Positions 1 through 9,800 of a stretch of 42,172 bases of DNA are shown in pieces. The stretch is from NCBI GenBank assembly GCA_032128395.1, contig JAQBGV010000137.1, positions 1 through 42,172 on the forward strand. The letters are read 5' to 3'. Position 1 is the first letter of the stretch. The number at the start of each line of letters is the position of its first letter. Position numbers and translations under genes: made by a program. The notes beneath the pieces are model-generated. The model did not search any database. It saw nothing but the letters and a program-made list of their open reading frames with translations, and had not been told where the DNA came from. The stretch comes from JAQBGV01 sp032128395. Its GTDB lineage: Bacteria; Planctomycetota; UBA8108; UBA1146.

Positions 1-1407
1 GACGATCTGCGGGTCGAGATCAGCGCCGGCCGCAACCTCGCGATTCGGGTCGTACGCGGTCGTGCGAACGGGGCGATTCGCCTCGGACCGAACGGAGAGA
101 TCGTCCCGGCTCCGGGGATCCGGGTAGAAGGCGATGGCGAGCCGGTCGTCGGGGCGCAGGTCTATGCGCTCAATCCCGTCGGCTTCGCGGTGGCGACGTC
201 CGACGACCAGGGGATCGCGCGATTCCAACTCCCCGGCGACGAAGCGTCGCTGCGCATCACGGCCGATGGGTATCGCGAGTCTCGGGTCACCCGTCTCGAG
301 ATCCCGGTCGACATCCAGACGGAGCCGGTCGAAGTGACGATGACCCCCATCGAGCCGATCGATGGAGTGGTCCTTCGGTACGACGGGTCACCGGCGGCAT
401 TCGCCTCGATCCTCGAAATTACCGGTGGACTGCTCAGCGGAGGCCTGCGCACCCAGCGCGCCGATTCGGCGGGGCACTTCTGGTACAACGGCGGCGGAGC
501 TCTGCTCGCGGAGCTCGACGGAGAGGTGAGCACGCTCCCTGATCCGCGCACGGGGGCGTCGACGACGCTCACTCTTGCCCCGATGGTGTCGATCACCGGC
601 CGACTGATCCGACCGAACGGCTGGCCCGCCTCCGGGGCCGAGGTGCGACTCACCTTGAATGACTTCGTCGGCGGCGGCAGCGAATCGGTGCTGCGCTTCG
701 TCGGCGCCCAGACCTCGGCGTTCGCGGGGAGCGACGGTCGCTTCCTCCTCGAGGATGTCCCCCCCTGGGGAAGCGCGCTCGAACTGGTCGTCTACTCGGA
801 CGGCAGCCCTGACCGCCGGATCCCGGTCTCCGATGACGTCGGCGAGATCGTGCTCGGGGAGCAGGCGATCCTCGAAGGCAGGGTGGTCGCGCCGGGAGGT
901 GGTGCGCCCCCCGCCGCCGCCGTGATCCTCGAGCTTCCGGGGTCGCCACCGGTGCGCCGCGATCCGTCGAGTGGCACCCTCAGAGGAGGCGAGCGCGTCC
1001 TCGTCGCCGAGGACGGCAGCTTCACCATCGACCGACTGTCGCCGACGGATGGTGATCCCCTCGTCCTGCACGTCGTCGCCCCCCCGTATCTCGAGGAGAC
1101 CCGCCGAGTCGAGCTGACCGAAGGAGCGAATGGCCCGATCGAGATCGTGCTGCGCGGCGGTGGTTCCGCCCGGGTGCACGTCGTCGATGACGTGGGGAGC
1201 CCGCGCGCCGCTGCCCAGGTACAGCTCGCGTCCGGTGGCAGGAGTGGGGTGCGCCTCGGGCGTACCGGCCCGGATGGCTTTGCGCTGTTCGTCGGTCTCG
1301 TCCCCGGAACCTATTCGATCTCCGCGGACGCGGGGACCGAGGAAGGGAGCACGAGCGCAGAGATCTCGGCCGGAGGAGTGGCCGAGGTCGAGGTGACGGT
1401 CGAGTAG
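1..1407 (+). CDS. Carboxypeptidase-regulatory-like repeat protein, 5' partial
   Basis: The frame is open from the first base of the window to TAG at 1405-1407, so the start lies upstream and about 468 residues are visible. The protein is a chain of roughly 80-100 residue beta-sandwich modules of the carboxypeptidase regulatory-like (CarboxypepD_reg) or transthyretin-like type. These show as recurring segments such as GAQVYALNPVGFAVATSD, SPRAAAQVQLASGGRSG and GLVPGTYSISADAG, where the pattern 'G.V.G..V' is followed by 'D..G.F....P.G.Y.L'. No catalytic residues were seen. Such repeats usually build stalks of secreted or cell-surface proteins. The next gene is convergent and its stop codon begins 17 bases away. 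The exact number of modules and the N-terminal domain cannot be told from this fragment. Confidence 0.75.
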   Translation, partial: DDLRVEISAGRNLAIRVVRGRANGAIRLGPNGEIVPAPGIRVEGDGEPVVGAQVYALNPVGFAVATSDDQGIARFQLPGDEASLRITADGYRESRVTRLEIPVDIQTEPVEVTMTPIEPIDGVVLRYDGSPAAFASILEITGGLLSGGLRTQRADSAGHFWYNGGGALLAELDGEVSTLPDPRTGASTTLTLAPMVSITGRLIRPNGWPASGAEVRLTLNDFVGGGSESVLRFVGAQTSAFAGSDGRFLLEDVPPWGSALELVVYSDGSPDRRIPVSDDVGEIVLGEQAILEGRVVAPGGGAPPAAAVILELPGSPPVRRDPSSGTLRGGERVLVAEDGSFTIDRLSPTDGDPLVLHVVAPPYLEETRRVELTEGANGPIEIVLRGGGSARVHVVDDVGSPRAAAQVQLASGGRSGVRLGRTGPDGFALFVGLVPGTYSISADAGTEEGSTSAEISAGGVAEVEVTVE

Positions 1408-1423
1408 TAAGAGAGCTTCCGCG

Positions 1424-2503
1424 TCACTCCGCGTCTCGAAGACCGTTCGTCACCCAAGTGAGTCCATCCGGCTCCTTCCCCGCGACGAGACGGCGGACGA
1501 CCGCGTACGTCGAGAGGTCGATCACCGTCACAATGTCGGCGTTCGTGTTCGCGATGTAGGCGCGGGCGCCCCCCGGTTCGATGAGAATTCCGACCGGCAC
1601 CGGCCCTTCACCGAGCGCACTCCCGAAGAGGCGCATCTCCCGCTCGGTCGGATCGACCGAGGGTTCCGTCATCGCGATTCGCTCGATCTCCTCCCGGCCG
1701 TTCGCATCGAAGATCGCGAGATCGCCGCTCTGTGCGCACGAGACGAGGGCGCGGTCTCCATCGGGCGTGAACTGGATCCGGATCGGAAAGCTCGCGCAGG
1801 GGAGTTCGCCGACCACCTCGAGAGTCTCGGCATCGATGATGCTCACGGTGTCCGCGCCTCGATTGGTCACCCACACCTCTCCCCCACCGGGGCGAGTCGC
1901 GATCCCCTCCGCACCATCGCCGGTCTCGATCACCTTCACTAGGCGCCCCTTCTCGAGATCGATCACCGACACCGACCCGGAGCGGATGTTCGCCACGAAC
2001 GCACGACCGTGATCCACGGTCAGCGAGACCATGTGAGAAGTGTCTTGGTCGGTATCGATCGCCCGCACGACCGCGAGCGCCGCTCGATCGACGACGAGCA
2101 GTTTCTTCTCCGCCTCAGCGGTGACGACGAATCGGGTGTCATCGAGGAACAGAATCCCATGGGGCCGGTGGTACTCGAGATCGATGGTGGCGACCACCGC
2201 GCGCTCGGCGACGTCGATGATGCTCAGCGAGCTCCCCGGGGTCCGCTCGCCGTAGTTGCAGACGACGACGGTACGCCCGTCGGGAGATGTGGCAGCTTCG
2301 TGCGGGCCGGCGCCGACCGAGAGTCGATAGAGTTCTTCGCCAGTGTAGGGATCCATCGCGGAGACGCTCGCCTCGGATTTGTTCAGGACGAAGAGGATCG
2401 GTTGTCCCTTCGCGGCGGAGGAGTCGCGGGTCAGCGCGCACCCGCCGCCGAGGATCGCGAGGACTAGGAGAGCGGCGAGCAGCGGAAAGAGACACAGATT
2501 CAC
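1424..2503 (-). CDS. YVTN-family beta-propeller lipoprotein
   Basis: The 359-residue product is probably an exported beta-propeller. A GTG start at 2503 is chosen because GAGGT lies just upstream and the frame then opens with a hydrophobic signal peptide ending LAILGGGC, a plausible though non-canonical lipobox. The frame stays open further upstream, but that part overlaps the PilZ gene and is low-complexity. The mature part has about seven YVTN-type blades, each with a 'VSVIDLEKGRLV' or 'VSIIDAETLEVV' strand followed by a 'G..A..A.NR...' strand. Members of the family bind ligands or act as scaffolds, and some carry quinoprotein-like folds, but no cofactor site is recognisable. It lies 109 bases downstream of the PilZ gene on the same strand and may be co-transcribed. 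Confidence 0.8.
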   Translation of the reverse strand: MNLCLFPLLAALLVLAILGGGCALTRDSSAAKGQPILFVLNKSEASVSAMDPYTGEELYRLSVGAGPHEAATSPDGRTVVVCNYGERTPGSSLSIIDVAERAVVATIDLEYHRPHGILFLDDTRFVVTAEAEKKLLVVDRAALAVVRAIDTDQDTSHMVSLTVDHGRAFVANIRSGSVSVIDLEKGRLVKVIETGDGAEGIATRPGGGEVWVTNRGADTVSIIDAETLEVVGELPCASFPIRIQFTPDGDRALVSCAQSGDLAIFDANGREEIERIAMTEPSVDPTEREMRLFGSALGEGPVPVGILIEPGGARAYIANTNADIVTVIDLSTYAVVRRLVAGKEPDGLTWVTNGLRDAE

Positions 2504-2612
2504 GGCGGACCTCGCTTCGAGACCTTGCTCCGGGTGGAGGAGTGCGAGGTGGCAGGATCGCCGGCATCGGTCGCGGCAGCAAGGGAAGATCGAACGGGAG
2601 GTCGGAGGCGCC

Positions 2613-3785
2613 TCACTCTTTCGGCTTGGACTCGGCGCCCCACACGCCGCCGGTGACGCTCTGACGCTGCACGCGGAAGATATGCTGCGCGATGAGGTCA
2701 CGCATCGTCGCAGAGAGGCCGAGGAACTGGGCGCCGTAGAAGTTGCCCTCCGCTGGCTCATCCCTGCGCTCGGAGATGATCCGCGCGAGGACATCTTCGC
2801 CCTCGACCACGGGAAACTCGTCGAAGCTCAGGAAGTCGCCGATCTGGAGCGTGCTCGAGACTCGGATACGGAATCCACCCGCGCTCAGATCCTCGATCAC
2901 CCCGCCGCGCAGCGGGCCCGGGTCGGCGCTCGGGTCACCGCGCAACCAGTTCCCCGCCTCGCCGCTCGCCACCCGAAGAAACGTGACCGGGGCGCGGAGG
3001 GGGACTCGAACGTGCAACCTTCTCTGGTGCCGTTCGAGGTGGGCCGGCGGTGTGACGAAGAGGAAGAGTTCCCCGAGGCTGCGCAGCTCGAGCACGGGTG
3101 CGTCGAAGAGATAGCCCGCATCGTTCTCGCGCCAGAAGTAGATCCGCACCGTATTACCCGGCCCCCACGGCACGTTCTCCAGGCCTCGCTCGAGGCGGAG
3201 GACGATCGACTCGACGTCGCGGTGGACGAGGACCGCACGAGCGCAGTAGCCGGCGGTGTCGCCGGTGCCGAAGATCTCGACTTCGAGATTGTGCTCGAGG
3301 AGGTCGTTCCCGTGGGTCGGCGAGGGGGCGGGAGCGGACTCCCAACTCAGCCGACGTCGCACCCGGTCGAGTGCACTCCCCCGTCGGGACTCCCCCTCGA
3401 TCCAAGGCATGCACAGTCCGACCGCGTGTTCGAACGAGACCCGCGAACGGACGATCTCCTCGATCTCCCCGACGTGCGCTCTCCTTGCGACCGCGCAGAG
3501 CAGGGAACGCTCTTCCGGACCGAGTCCTCGCACCCGGAGCACCGCCTCCCAGTGGCGGCGACGGCGGTTCCCGGGGATCCAGTTCATCCAGATCGGCATC
3601 GTGCGATTGAGGAGCCAGAAGAGGAACGAGACCACCACCGCGACGACGATCGCAATCATGAACCGGCGCGTCATGTCCGGGTCGGAACCGGTGAATCGAA
3701 AGAGGTGGAGGAACTCCTCGGCTGCGTCCCCCTGCCCGAGTGGCAACGGAAGACCGTCGAACGCGCTCATCGGGATCCCCAGCAT
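2613..3785 (-). CDS. Membrane-anchored YcgR-like PilZ domain protein (c-di-GMP receptor)
   Basis: The 390-residue protein has an N-terminal transmembrane helix (about residues 43-60, IAIVVAVVVSFLFWLL), a charged linker, then a YcgR-N-like beta barrel (about 165-260) and a C-terminal PilZ domain (about 262-385). The two PilZ c-di-GMP signatures are intact: RxxxR in 'RRLHVRVP' and D-x-S-x-x-G in 'DLSAGGFRI'. In the family, c-di-GMP bound at these residues closes the two domains together; YcgR slows flagellar motors, while PlzD-type and other members act elsewhere. The start has GAGGAGG about 10 bases upstream; a second ATG lies at 3770. A sigma28-like promoter precedes it (3866-3893), which supports a motility role. 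No flagellar genes are in the window, so the target is inferred. Confidence 0.82.
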   Translation of the reverse strand: MLGIPMSAFDGLPLPLGQGDAAEEFLHLFRFTGSDPDMTRRFMIAIVVAVVVSFLFWLLNRTMPIWMNWIPGNRRRRHWEAVLRVRGLGPEERSLLCAVARRAHVGEIEEIVRSRVSFEHAVGLCMPWIEGESRRGSALDRVRRRLSWESAPAPSPTHGNDLLEHNLEVEIFGTGDTAGYCARAVLVHRDVESIVLRLERGLENVPWGPGNTVRIYFWRENDAGYLFDAPVLELRSLGELFLFVTPPAHLERHQRRLHVRVPLRAPVTFLRVASGEAGNWLRGDPSADPGPLRGGVIEDLSAGGFRIRVSSTLQIGDFLSFDEFPVVEGEDVLARIISERRDEPAEGNFYGAQFLGLSATMRDLIAQHIFRVQRQSVTGGVWGAESKPKE

Positions 3786-3865
3786 CGCGATTGCGCCTCC
3801 TCGACCAGGTGGCCCCGGGCCGGGATGCCAGGGGCGGCCCGGGCGGAACCCGGATCCATCCTCGT

Positions 3866-3893
3866 GGATCGGTCGGCATCGGGGGAAACTTTA
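3866..3893 (-). promoter_or_regulatory. Sigma28 (FliA)-like promoter upstream of the PilZ gene
   Basis: On the minus strand, TAAAGTTT (3893-3886) equals the FliA -35 consensus in all eight positions. After 12 bases comes ACCGATCC (3873-3866), which matches GCCGATAA at CCGAT; the usual spacer is 11. The predicted start is about 70 bases before the PilZ ATG at 3785. E. coli ycgR is itself a FliA-dependent gene, so the match is functionally coherent. The -10 half is imperfect and the host sigma factor's consensus is unknown. Confidence 0.5.
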
Positions 3894-4012
3894 GGCTCAT
3901 CGCGGAATTCCGGGAATCACCGGGATGAATCGAGTGGTCGCAAGGATCTCGAAAATCGCCCAGTCCGAAGTAATGCTGAAGGGCGGCAGTGCGCACCTTC
4001 TGACTCAGGACG

Positions 4013-6649
4013 CTAGCGTCCCGCCACCACGTAGCTCCCCCGATTCTGCTCTGCGAGCTGGCGCATGAACCCGGAATCGAATCCGAGCGCGATCGTGTGG
4101 ATCGTCACCTGACTCGCCTCGTTCAGGCGGGCGATCTCCTCGAGGATGCGAGTCGGATCGGTGTAGGTGCCGGCGCTCGGCTCGCCGTCGGAGAGCAGGT
4201 AGATCGTGTCGACGTCGCCCGCTTCGAGCACCATCGCGAGGCTGTCGTAGATGTTCGTCCCCCCCGCCGGCTGCAGCCCACCCGCGAATTTCTTCGCCTT
4301 CGTCGCCGAGCTCTTCGTGAGCTTCTGCAGCTTCTTTTCCATCGACACCGGGGTCTGATCGAACTTGACGAGGTTGAAGAAGGTCCCGGGGGCCAGGGCA
4401 TCGATCGCGTGGATCAGTTCTTCCCGCGCCAAGTCGATCCGTCGCATCGTCTTGCTGCTGCCATCGTCGCTCGGGACCGAGACCTCCGCCGACATGCTCC
4501 CGGAGACGTCGATGATGAACGCCAGCCGCCTCGAGATGATCTCCACCCCGAAGTAGCTCGGGGACCGCACGGCGTCCGGGTCGGCTTTTCGGACGAACGT
4601 TCGGCGCTCGGCCGCCCCTTCCCCTGCTTCTCCCTCGGCGAGGGCCGCGTTCTCGTCGAAGTCCTTCCGAGCGAATTCCCAGTACTCGCGCCAGAAACGC
4701 GGGTCGGGTCCCTTGTCGACGCCGAGAAGCGTGATCAGCCGGGCGATGATCGCGGGGCGGAGCGCCCCCTGCTCCCGCTCGAGCAGGGCGATCAGGGCAT
4801 CGACGACACGCGCCCGTCCCCACCCCGCTGTCGCTTCGAGCGCGGCGGAACGCACCTGCCAAGCGGTGTCGGTCAGCGCCTCGATGATCCGGTCGAGCGA
4901 GGTCTCGGTCCGGATCTTCCCCAGCGTGCGGATCACCAGCGTCCGGAGTGGCACGTCCGGGGTCACCGAGATCACGAGCAGCTGCTCTTCCGCCGGGGTC
5001 GGATCGAACCGTCCGAGCGCCTGCGCCGCATCGCGGAGAAACTCGAGGTCGCGCCGGCGTTCGATCAGCAGTCTGCCGATCTCCGCCGCGAACTCCTCCG
5101 CCTTCAGGCGCCCGAGCGAACGGACCGAGGCCGCGGCGACCGCGCTCGAAGGATCGAACAACCCGGCGCGAAGCGACTCGAACGCGCTCCGCCGGCGGGT
5201 GAAGCCGAGCGAGTCCGCCGCGACGACTCTCCGGAGCTGCGCCTCGTGTCGCTTCTCGACCACCTTCCCGAGGGTCTCGATCGCCTTCTCGTCCCGGAGT
5301 CGTCGGAGCTGCCGGCCGACCCGGTCGACCGCGCGTTTCGACGTCGTCGAGAGGTTGTCTCGGTTCTCGGCCTCGGGAATCGTCGCGATGAGAGCATCGA
5401 CCGCTTCGGCGCTGCCGACCCGACCGAAGCAGTCGATCGCGGCGAGCTGCAGGGCGGGCTTCCCTCCGGAATGCAGGAATTCGACGAACACGGAGAGACG
5501 AGTCTTCTCCAGGTGACGCCGTTCGAGGCCTTTGAGGAGAGCGGAGAGGGTCGGCTCGTCGAACGTGTCGAGCTTCTGCACGAGCAGTTGTGCGGCGCGG
5601 GGACCGCCCGCTTCGAGAAGCGGGCCGACCGCCTTCGCGCGGAGATCTCCTCCCTCTTTCTGGATGATCTGGGAGAGGAACTGCTCCGTCTGCGGAGCGC
5701 GCGCTCCCCCGATCTTGTCGAGGATCTTCCCGACCTCATCGAGCTGGGCAGCCCGCTCACGTTTCGGCGTGTTCTCTAGTTTCTCCTTCGCGGCTTCGTA
5801 CAGGGGGATCCACTCGGCGAGGCGCTCTCGGACCGGCCGGAGGGTATCGCGTTCGCGGCCCGCTCGAGTTGCGGGTTCACTCGCGGCGTACGAGACGAGG
5901 AGTCGATCCCAGATCTGAGCCGCCTCCTGGTAGCGTTCGAGTTCGCGCAGCGCCGCACCGTGGTGATAGAACGCGTCCGCGATCCGGGGGGAGTCACCGA
6001 ACTCCTCCTCGATCCGGACGAGGATCGGGATCGCGCCCTCTGGATCACCGAGCTCGAGCCGGCAGAGTGCGAGCCCGAGATGGGCGGTCGCGCCGTTCGG
6101 ACCATCCGGATCGGCGGAGATCGCCGATTCGTACCCTTCGCGAGCGGTCTCGAACTCGCGCAGTTCGCGCTGGCACTCGGCGATCCAGAAGAGCGCCTCG
6201 CGCGATGCGCGCGTCCCCGCGTGGCTATCGACGACCTCGAGGAGCTTCTCCTCGCTCTCGAAGATCATCTCTTCGGCGGAGCGGTTCTGGCCACCACCGC
6301 CCCCCGCACCGCGCCCGCCGCCGCGCCCTGGTCTCTGCGCCTGCCGAGGTCGGCTGTTGAAGAGGTTCACCGCTTCGAGCAGTGCCACGTCGGCGCGCGC
6401 TTCCGCATCCTCGAACTCGGCGTCCTCCGCATCGTCCTCCGCATCGTCCTCCGCGTCGTGCTCCCCATCGCCAGGGGCGGTGAAGGCCGATGCTTCCGCG
6501 ATGCGCACCAGAGGATCGGTGAGCGGAAGAATTGAGATGGCGAGGAGACCCGTGAGGAAGAGAAGAACGATCCAGAGAAGAACCGGGGCGGGAACGCAGA
6601 ACGGGCGCACCGGGGAGTCCCCCCGGCACGGGATACGGGTCCTCGGCAT
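4013..6649 (-). CDS. TPR/HEAT-repeat membrane protein with C-terminal von Willebrand factor A domain
   Basis: The 878-residue product has an N-terminal membrane segment (about residues 22-44), an acidic tract of DAED repeats (from a 12-base repeat near 6425-6465), a Gly-rich linker, TPR-like helices (about 130-260), HEAT-like repeats (about 290-620) and a VWA domain to the end. The metal-ion-dependent adhesion site is complete: DVSGSMS near residue 710, the Thr in 'GGTNIYD' and the Asp in 'LLSDGEPS'. A 'FWREYWEF' segment before the VWA resembles the W..W motif common in planctomycete HEAT proteins. AGGAG sits six bases before the ATG. The VWA suggests Mg-dependent protein binding at the envelope. 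The partner is unknown and no MoxR ATPase is nearby. Confidence 0.8.
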   Translation of the reverse strand: MPRTRIPCRGDSPVRPFCVPAPVLLWIVLLFLTGLLAISILPLTDPLVRIAEASAFTAPGDGEHDAEDDAEDDAEDAEFEDAEARADVALLEAVNLFNSRPRQAQRPGRGGGRGAGGGGGQNRSAEEMIFESEEKLLEVVDSHAGTRASREALFWIAECQRELREFETAREGYESAISADPDGPNGATAHLGLALCRLELGDPEGAIPILVRIEEEFGDSPRIADAFYHHGAALRELERYQEAAQIWDRLLVSYAASEPATRAGRERDTLRPVRERLAEWIPLYEAAKEKLENTPKRERAAQLDEVGKILDKIGGARAPQTEQFLSQIIQKEGGDLRAKAVGPLLEAGGPRAAQLLVQKLDTFDEPTLSALLKGLERRHLEKTRLSVFVEFLHSGGKPALQLAAIDCFGRVGSAEAVDALIATIPEAENRDNLSTTSKRAVDRVGRQLRRLRDEKAIETLGKVVEKRHEAQLRRVVAADSLGFTRRRSAFESLRAGLFDPSSAVAAASVRSLGRLKAEEFAAEIGRLLIERRRDLEFLRDAAQALGRFDPTPAEEQLLVISVTPDVPLRTLVIRTLGKIRTETSLDRIIEALTDTAWQVRSAALEATAGWGRARVVDALIALLEREQGALRPAIIARLITLLGVDKGPDPRFWREYWEFARKDFDENAALAEGEAGEGAAERRTFVRKADPDAVRSPSYFGVEIISRRLAFIIDVSGSMSAEVSVPSDDGSSKTMRRIDLAREELIHAIDALAPGTFFNLVKFDQTPVSMEKKLQKLTKSSATKAKKFAGGLQPAGGTNIYDSLAMVLEAGDVDTIYLLSDGEPSAGTYTDPTRILEEIARLNEASQVTIHTIALGFDSGFMRQLAEQNRGSYVVAGR

Positions 6650-6878
6650 TTGCGGCTCCTGGTCCGAATCGGGCGTTGTCTCGGCCCGACCTTGCTTGGG
6701 GTTCCCTCAGGTTCTACAGAAGGAGTGCCCTTGGAGCGAGGGCTGCGTCCCCCCGCCCCGTGGAGGGTGAGGTCGCCCGACCCCTCCGGCACTGTTACGA
6801 TGCTCGCGCGTGGCTCGTTGTGTCCCACCTCAGCATCTGGGGAGTGTTGCTCCCTCCTTCCGGACCAGGAGACCTCGA

Positions 6879-9800
6879 ATGGCCCCGTCCCGTCTGGAAC
6901 TCTTCCGCCCCACCCGCTCTGGCACTCCGGTCGCTGCGGGGATCCTGACCCTCCTCCTGGTCCTCTCGGCTCCCGGCGTTCGAGCCGACTCGGGCGACGT
7001 GATCGACACCTTCACCTACCCTGGCATCGCCCCCCAGGGGATCACTCGGGACGGCACCGATGGCACGTACTGGATTCCCTCGCTCCTCGACGGAGAGATC
7101 CGGCACTTCGATGTGGCCGGGAACCCCCTCGGCTCGATCCCGAGTCCCTTCGGTCCGGGCGGACGTCCGACCGGCATCGCGTGGTACCCGCTGAACGACA
7201 CGCTCCTGGTCGTGAACTCACTGGATGCGCATCTCATCGAGATCGACAAGACCGGGGTCCCCGGGGGGATCGATCTGGTCCTCCCCGTCGGCCCCGTGTC
7301 GAATCCCGGCGGGCCGGTGGTGCGCGGCGTCGCGGTGCACATGGCGGGTGGAAGCGGAATCGGATCGCTCTACGCAGTCGAGACGGTCGGCGCACAGATC
7401 TACGAATTCGACCTGCTCGGTTTCGTCATTCGGAGCTTCGACCACCCGCAGGATCCCGACGGCTATCCCGGACAGGGGGCCGGAGCGGCGGCGGGTGGGA
7501 TCGAACTCCTCCTCGATCCGCAGGGACAACTCGTGGGGATCGATCTCGTGGGTGCGGACCAGGGGGTCCCCGAGATCCTCCGGCTCTTTCCGGATGGAAC
7601 CCCGAGTGGCTACGAGATCCCCCTCGCCGCGACCAACGCCGGCGGGGTCGGCGGAATCGTGCGCGCGGTGGTCGTCGATCCGGTCAGCATGCTCCCGGTC
7701 GAGGCGGTCGTCGGCACTTCGGAATCGACGCAGGAGATCTTCATCGTCGATGGCAGTCTGCCGCAGATCGCGCAACTCGCCGATCTGGTGTGCACCGATG
7801 GCATCGCCGCCGTCACACTCTCCTGGCTCCCGGGACCGGGGTACGACGAAATCATCCTCGAACGTGACGGCGACCTGCTCGCGACCCTCCCCGGCAGCGC
7901 GACCGGCTACGTCGACTCGGGCCTCGCCGACGGCGTGTTCGTGTACTCCATTCGCGGGATCTCCGGCACGCTCGCGACCGATTCGCTCGAGTGCACACGA
8001 GTGATCGGCGCGGGGCAAGTGATCGACGTGGTGATCGTCGACGGAATTCACTTCGGGCTCGACATCACCGAGGGCGCGGGGCTCCTCTGGATCTCCACCG
8101 ATGACGGAGTGATCCGGAACTACACGAAGGATCTCCAGCTCAACGGTGAGATCCCGTGCCCTTTCCAGGGGCCGGACGACGACCCGGCGGGAATCGCCTA
8201 CCGTCCGGAGACCGGCACGCTGCTGGTGGTGAACGGGTACGACAATCTGATGCAGGAGATCGATCTCGCCGGGACGCCGATCGGTGCACCGGTGCTCCTC
8301 GCGGTGCCGGTCCCCGACGATGACCCCACTGCGGTCGGCGCAATCGCGTACGACCCGAACGGAAACGGCGGGGACGGCGAAATCTGGGCGGTCGATTCAT
8401 CGCGGGCGCTCGTCCACCGCTGTGGCCGGGACGGCGCGCTGCTCGGCACGTTCACTCACCCGGACGAACTCTTCGAGCCGACCCCCGACCCGAGTTTCAT
8501 CAATACCTACGCGCTCGGGATCAGCGGTGTCCCCGAGATCGGGGGCGGGTTCGACCAGATCGATCTGGCGGGCGGCACGGTATTCGACCGTCAGATGACC
8601 AGGATCGTGCGCGTCGATGCCTCGACCGGTGAGCCCGCCGGGTTTCAGCTCCCCCACGAGGGGATGAACGCGGTGCGAAACGTGCGCTACTACTCGTTCG
8701 TCAACAGCGAGCACCTCGGTGAACTGGTGACGTATGCGATCGGACTGCGGACCAACGAGACGCGCCTCTACGAAGTCCGCCGCACCCCACCACCCATCGC
8801 ACCGATCGACTTCCTGCGCTGCGAGCAGCCGGACCTCGTCGACCGGACCGTGATCACCTTCGCCAACCACGGGCCGTACGATGCGATCGAGGTCGAGCGC
8901 GACGGGATGCTCATCGCGACCCTCTCCGGCACTGCGACCGCGTACACCGACACCAGCGTCGTCCCCGGACGTCACCACTACCGCGTGACCCCGGTTCTCG
9001 GCGGAGTCTCCGCCGAGCCGCGCGACTGCGAGCTGCGGATCGGGATCGGTGCCCGCCTCGGTCACGTCTTCCTCGATCCGGGATTCAGTCCGTACCAGAT
9101 GGCGCGCGAACCGTCCGATGGGAGCTTCGTCGTCACCACGAACTCGGGCAATCTCGCCGACTCGATGTTCCGCTTCGACGCAGCGGGGACCTTCCTCGGG
9201 ACGATTCCCGCCCCGGAGACCCCACCGTGGCTCGTCGCGGCCCTCGCGATCAGGCCGACGCCGACCGGGAGCGAGATCTGGAGCATCACCTGGGAGGTCC
9301 GCACGCCGTGGCTCCAACCGCAGGAGTTCCACCTCACGGTGCAAGACATGGCCGGGACGATCCTCTCCGGTCCGTCGATCATCGCGATCCCCGGCGCTCC
9401 GGTGGGAGTCTCCCTCACGTACCCCGCAGCGATGGTCCACGACGCGGAGAGCGACACCTTCTGGTTCCTCGAGCGGAACACCGACATCTTCTGGCAGATG
9501 GGTCTCGACGGGACCCTGCTCTCGAGCCTCGATCACCCCCAACCACCGCTCCAGCCGTTCGTGTTCAACTTGGGACTCGCCCTCGACGTCGAGCGAGATG
9601 AGTTCACCGCGACGTCATCGGGCCCTTTCGACACGCAGATCACGCTGGCGATCGGGATGAGTCGCGATGGCCACCTGACCGGCACAGCGATCCCCCTCGA
9701 GGAATCGAAGATCAACCCGCTGAACGCGATCGCGCGAGCGGGTCCGCACCTGTACGCGGCGGGAAGCCAGGGGAGCATCCCGCTCCTGGTGACTCTGAAG

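Noticed and set aside
4097..5779. Long + strand open frames opposite the VWA protein, and similar long frames opposite most genes
   Set aside because: They are antisense shadows caused by high GC; they lack domains, are Arg-rich and have no ribosome binding sites.
6785..6810. GGCAC at 6788 as a sigma54 promoter for the dockerin-like gene
   Set aside because: No GC dinucleotide is at the required ten-base spacing and no TTGC follows.
6810..6878. Upstream ATG 6810 as the start of the dockerin-like protein
   Set aside because: It would put 23 uncharacteristic residues before the signal peptide, while ATG 6879 has a good AGGAG site.
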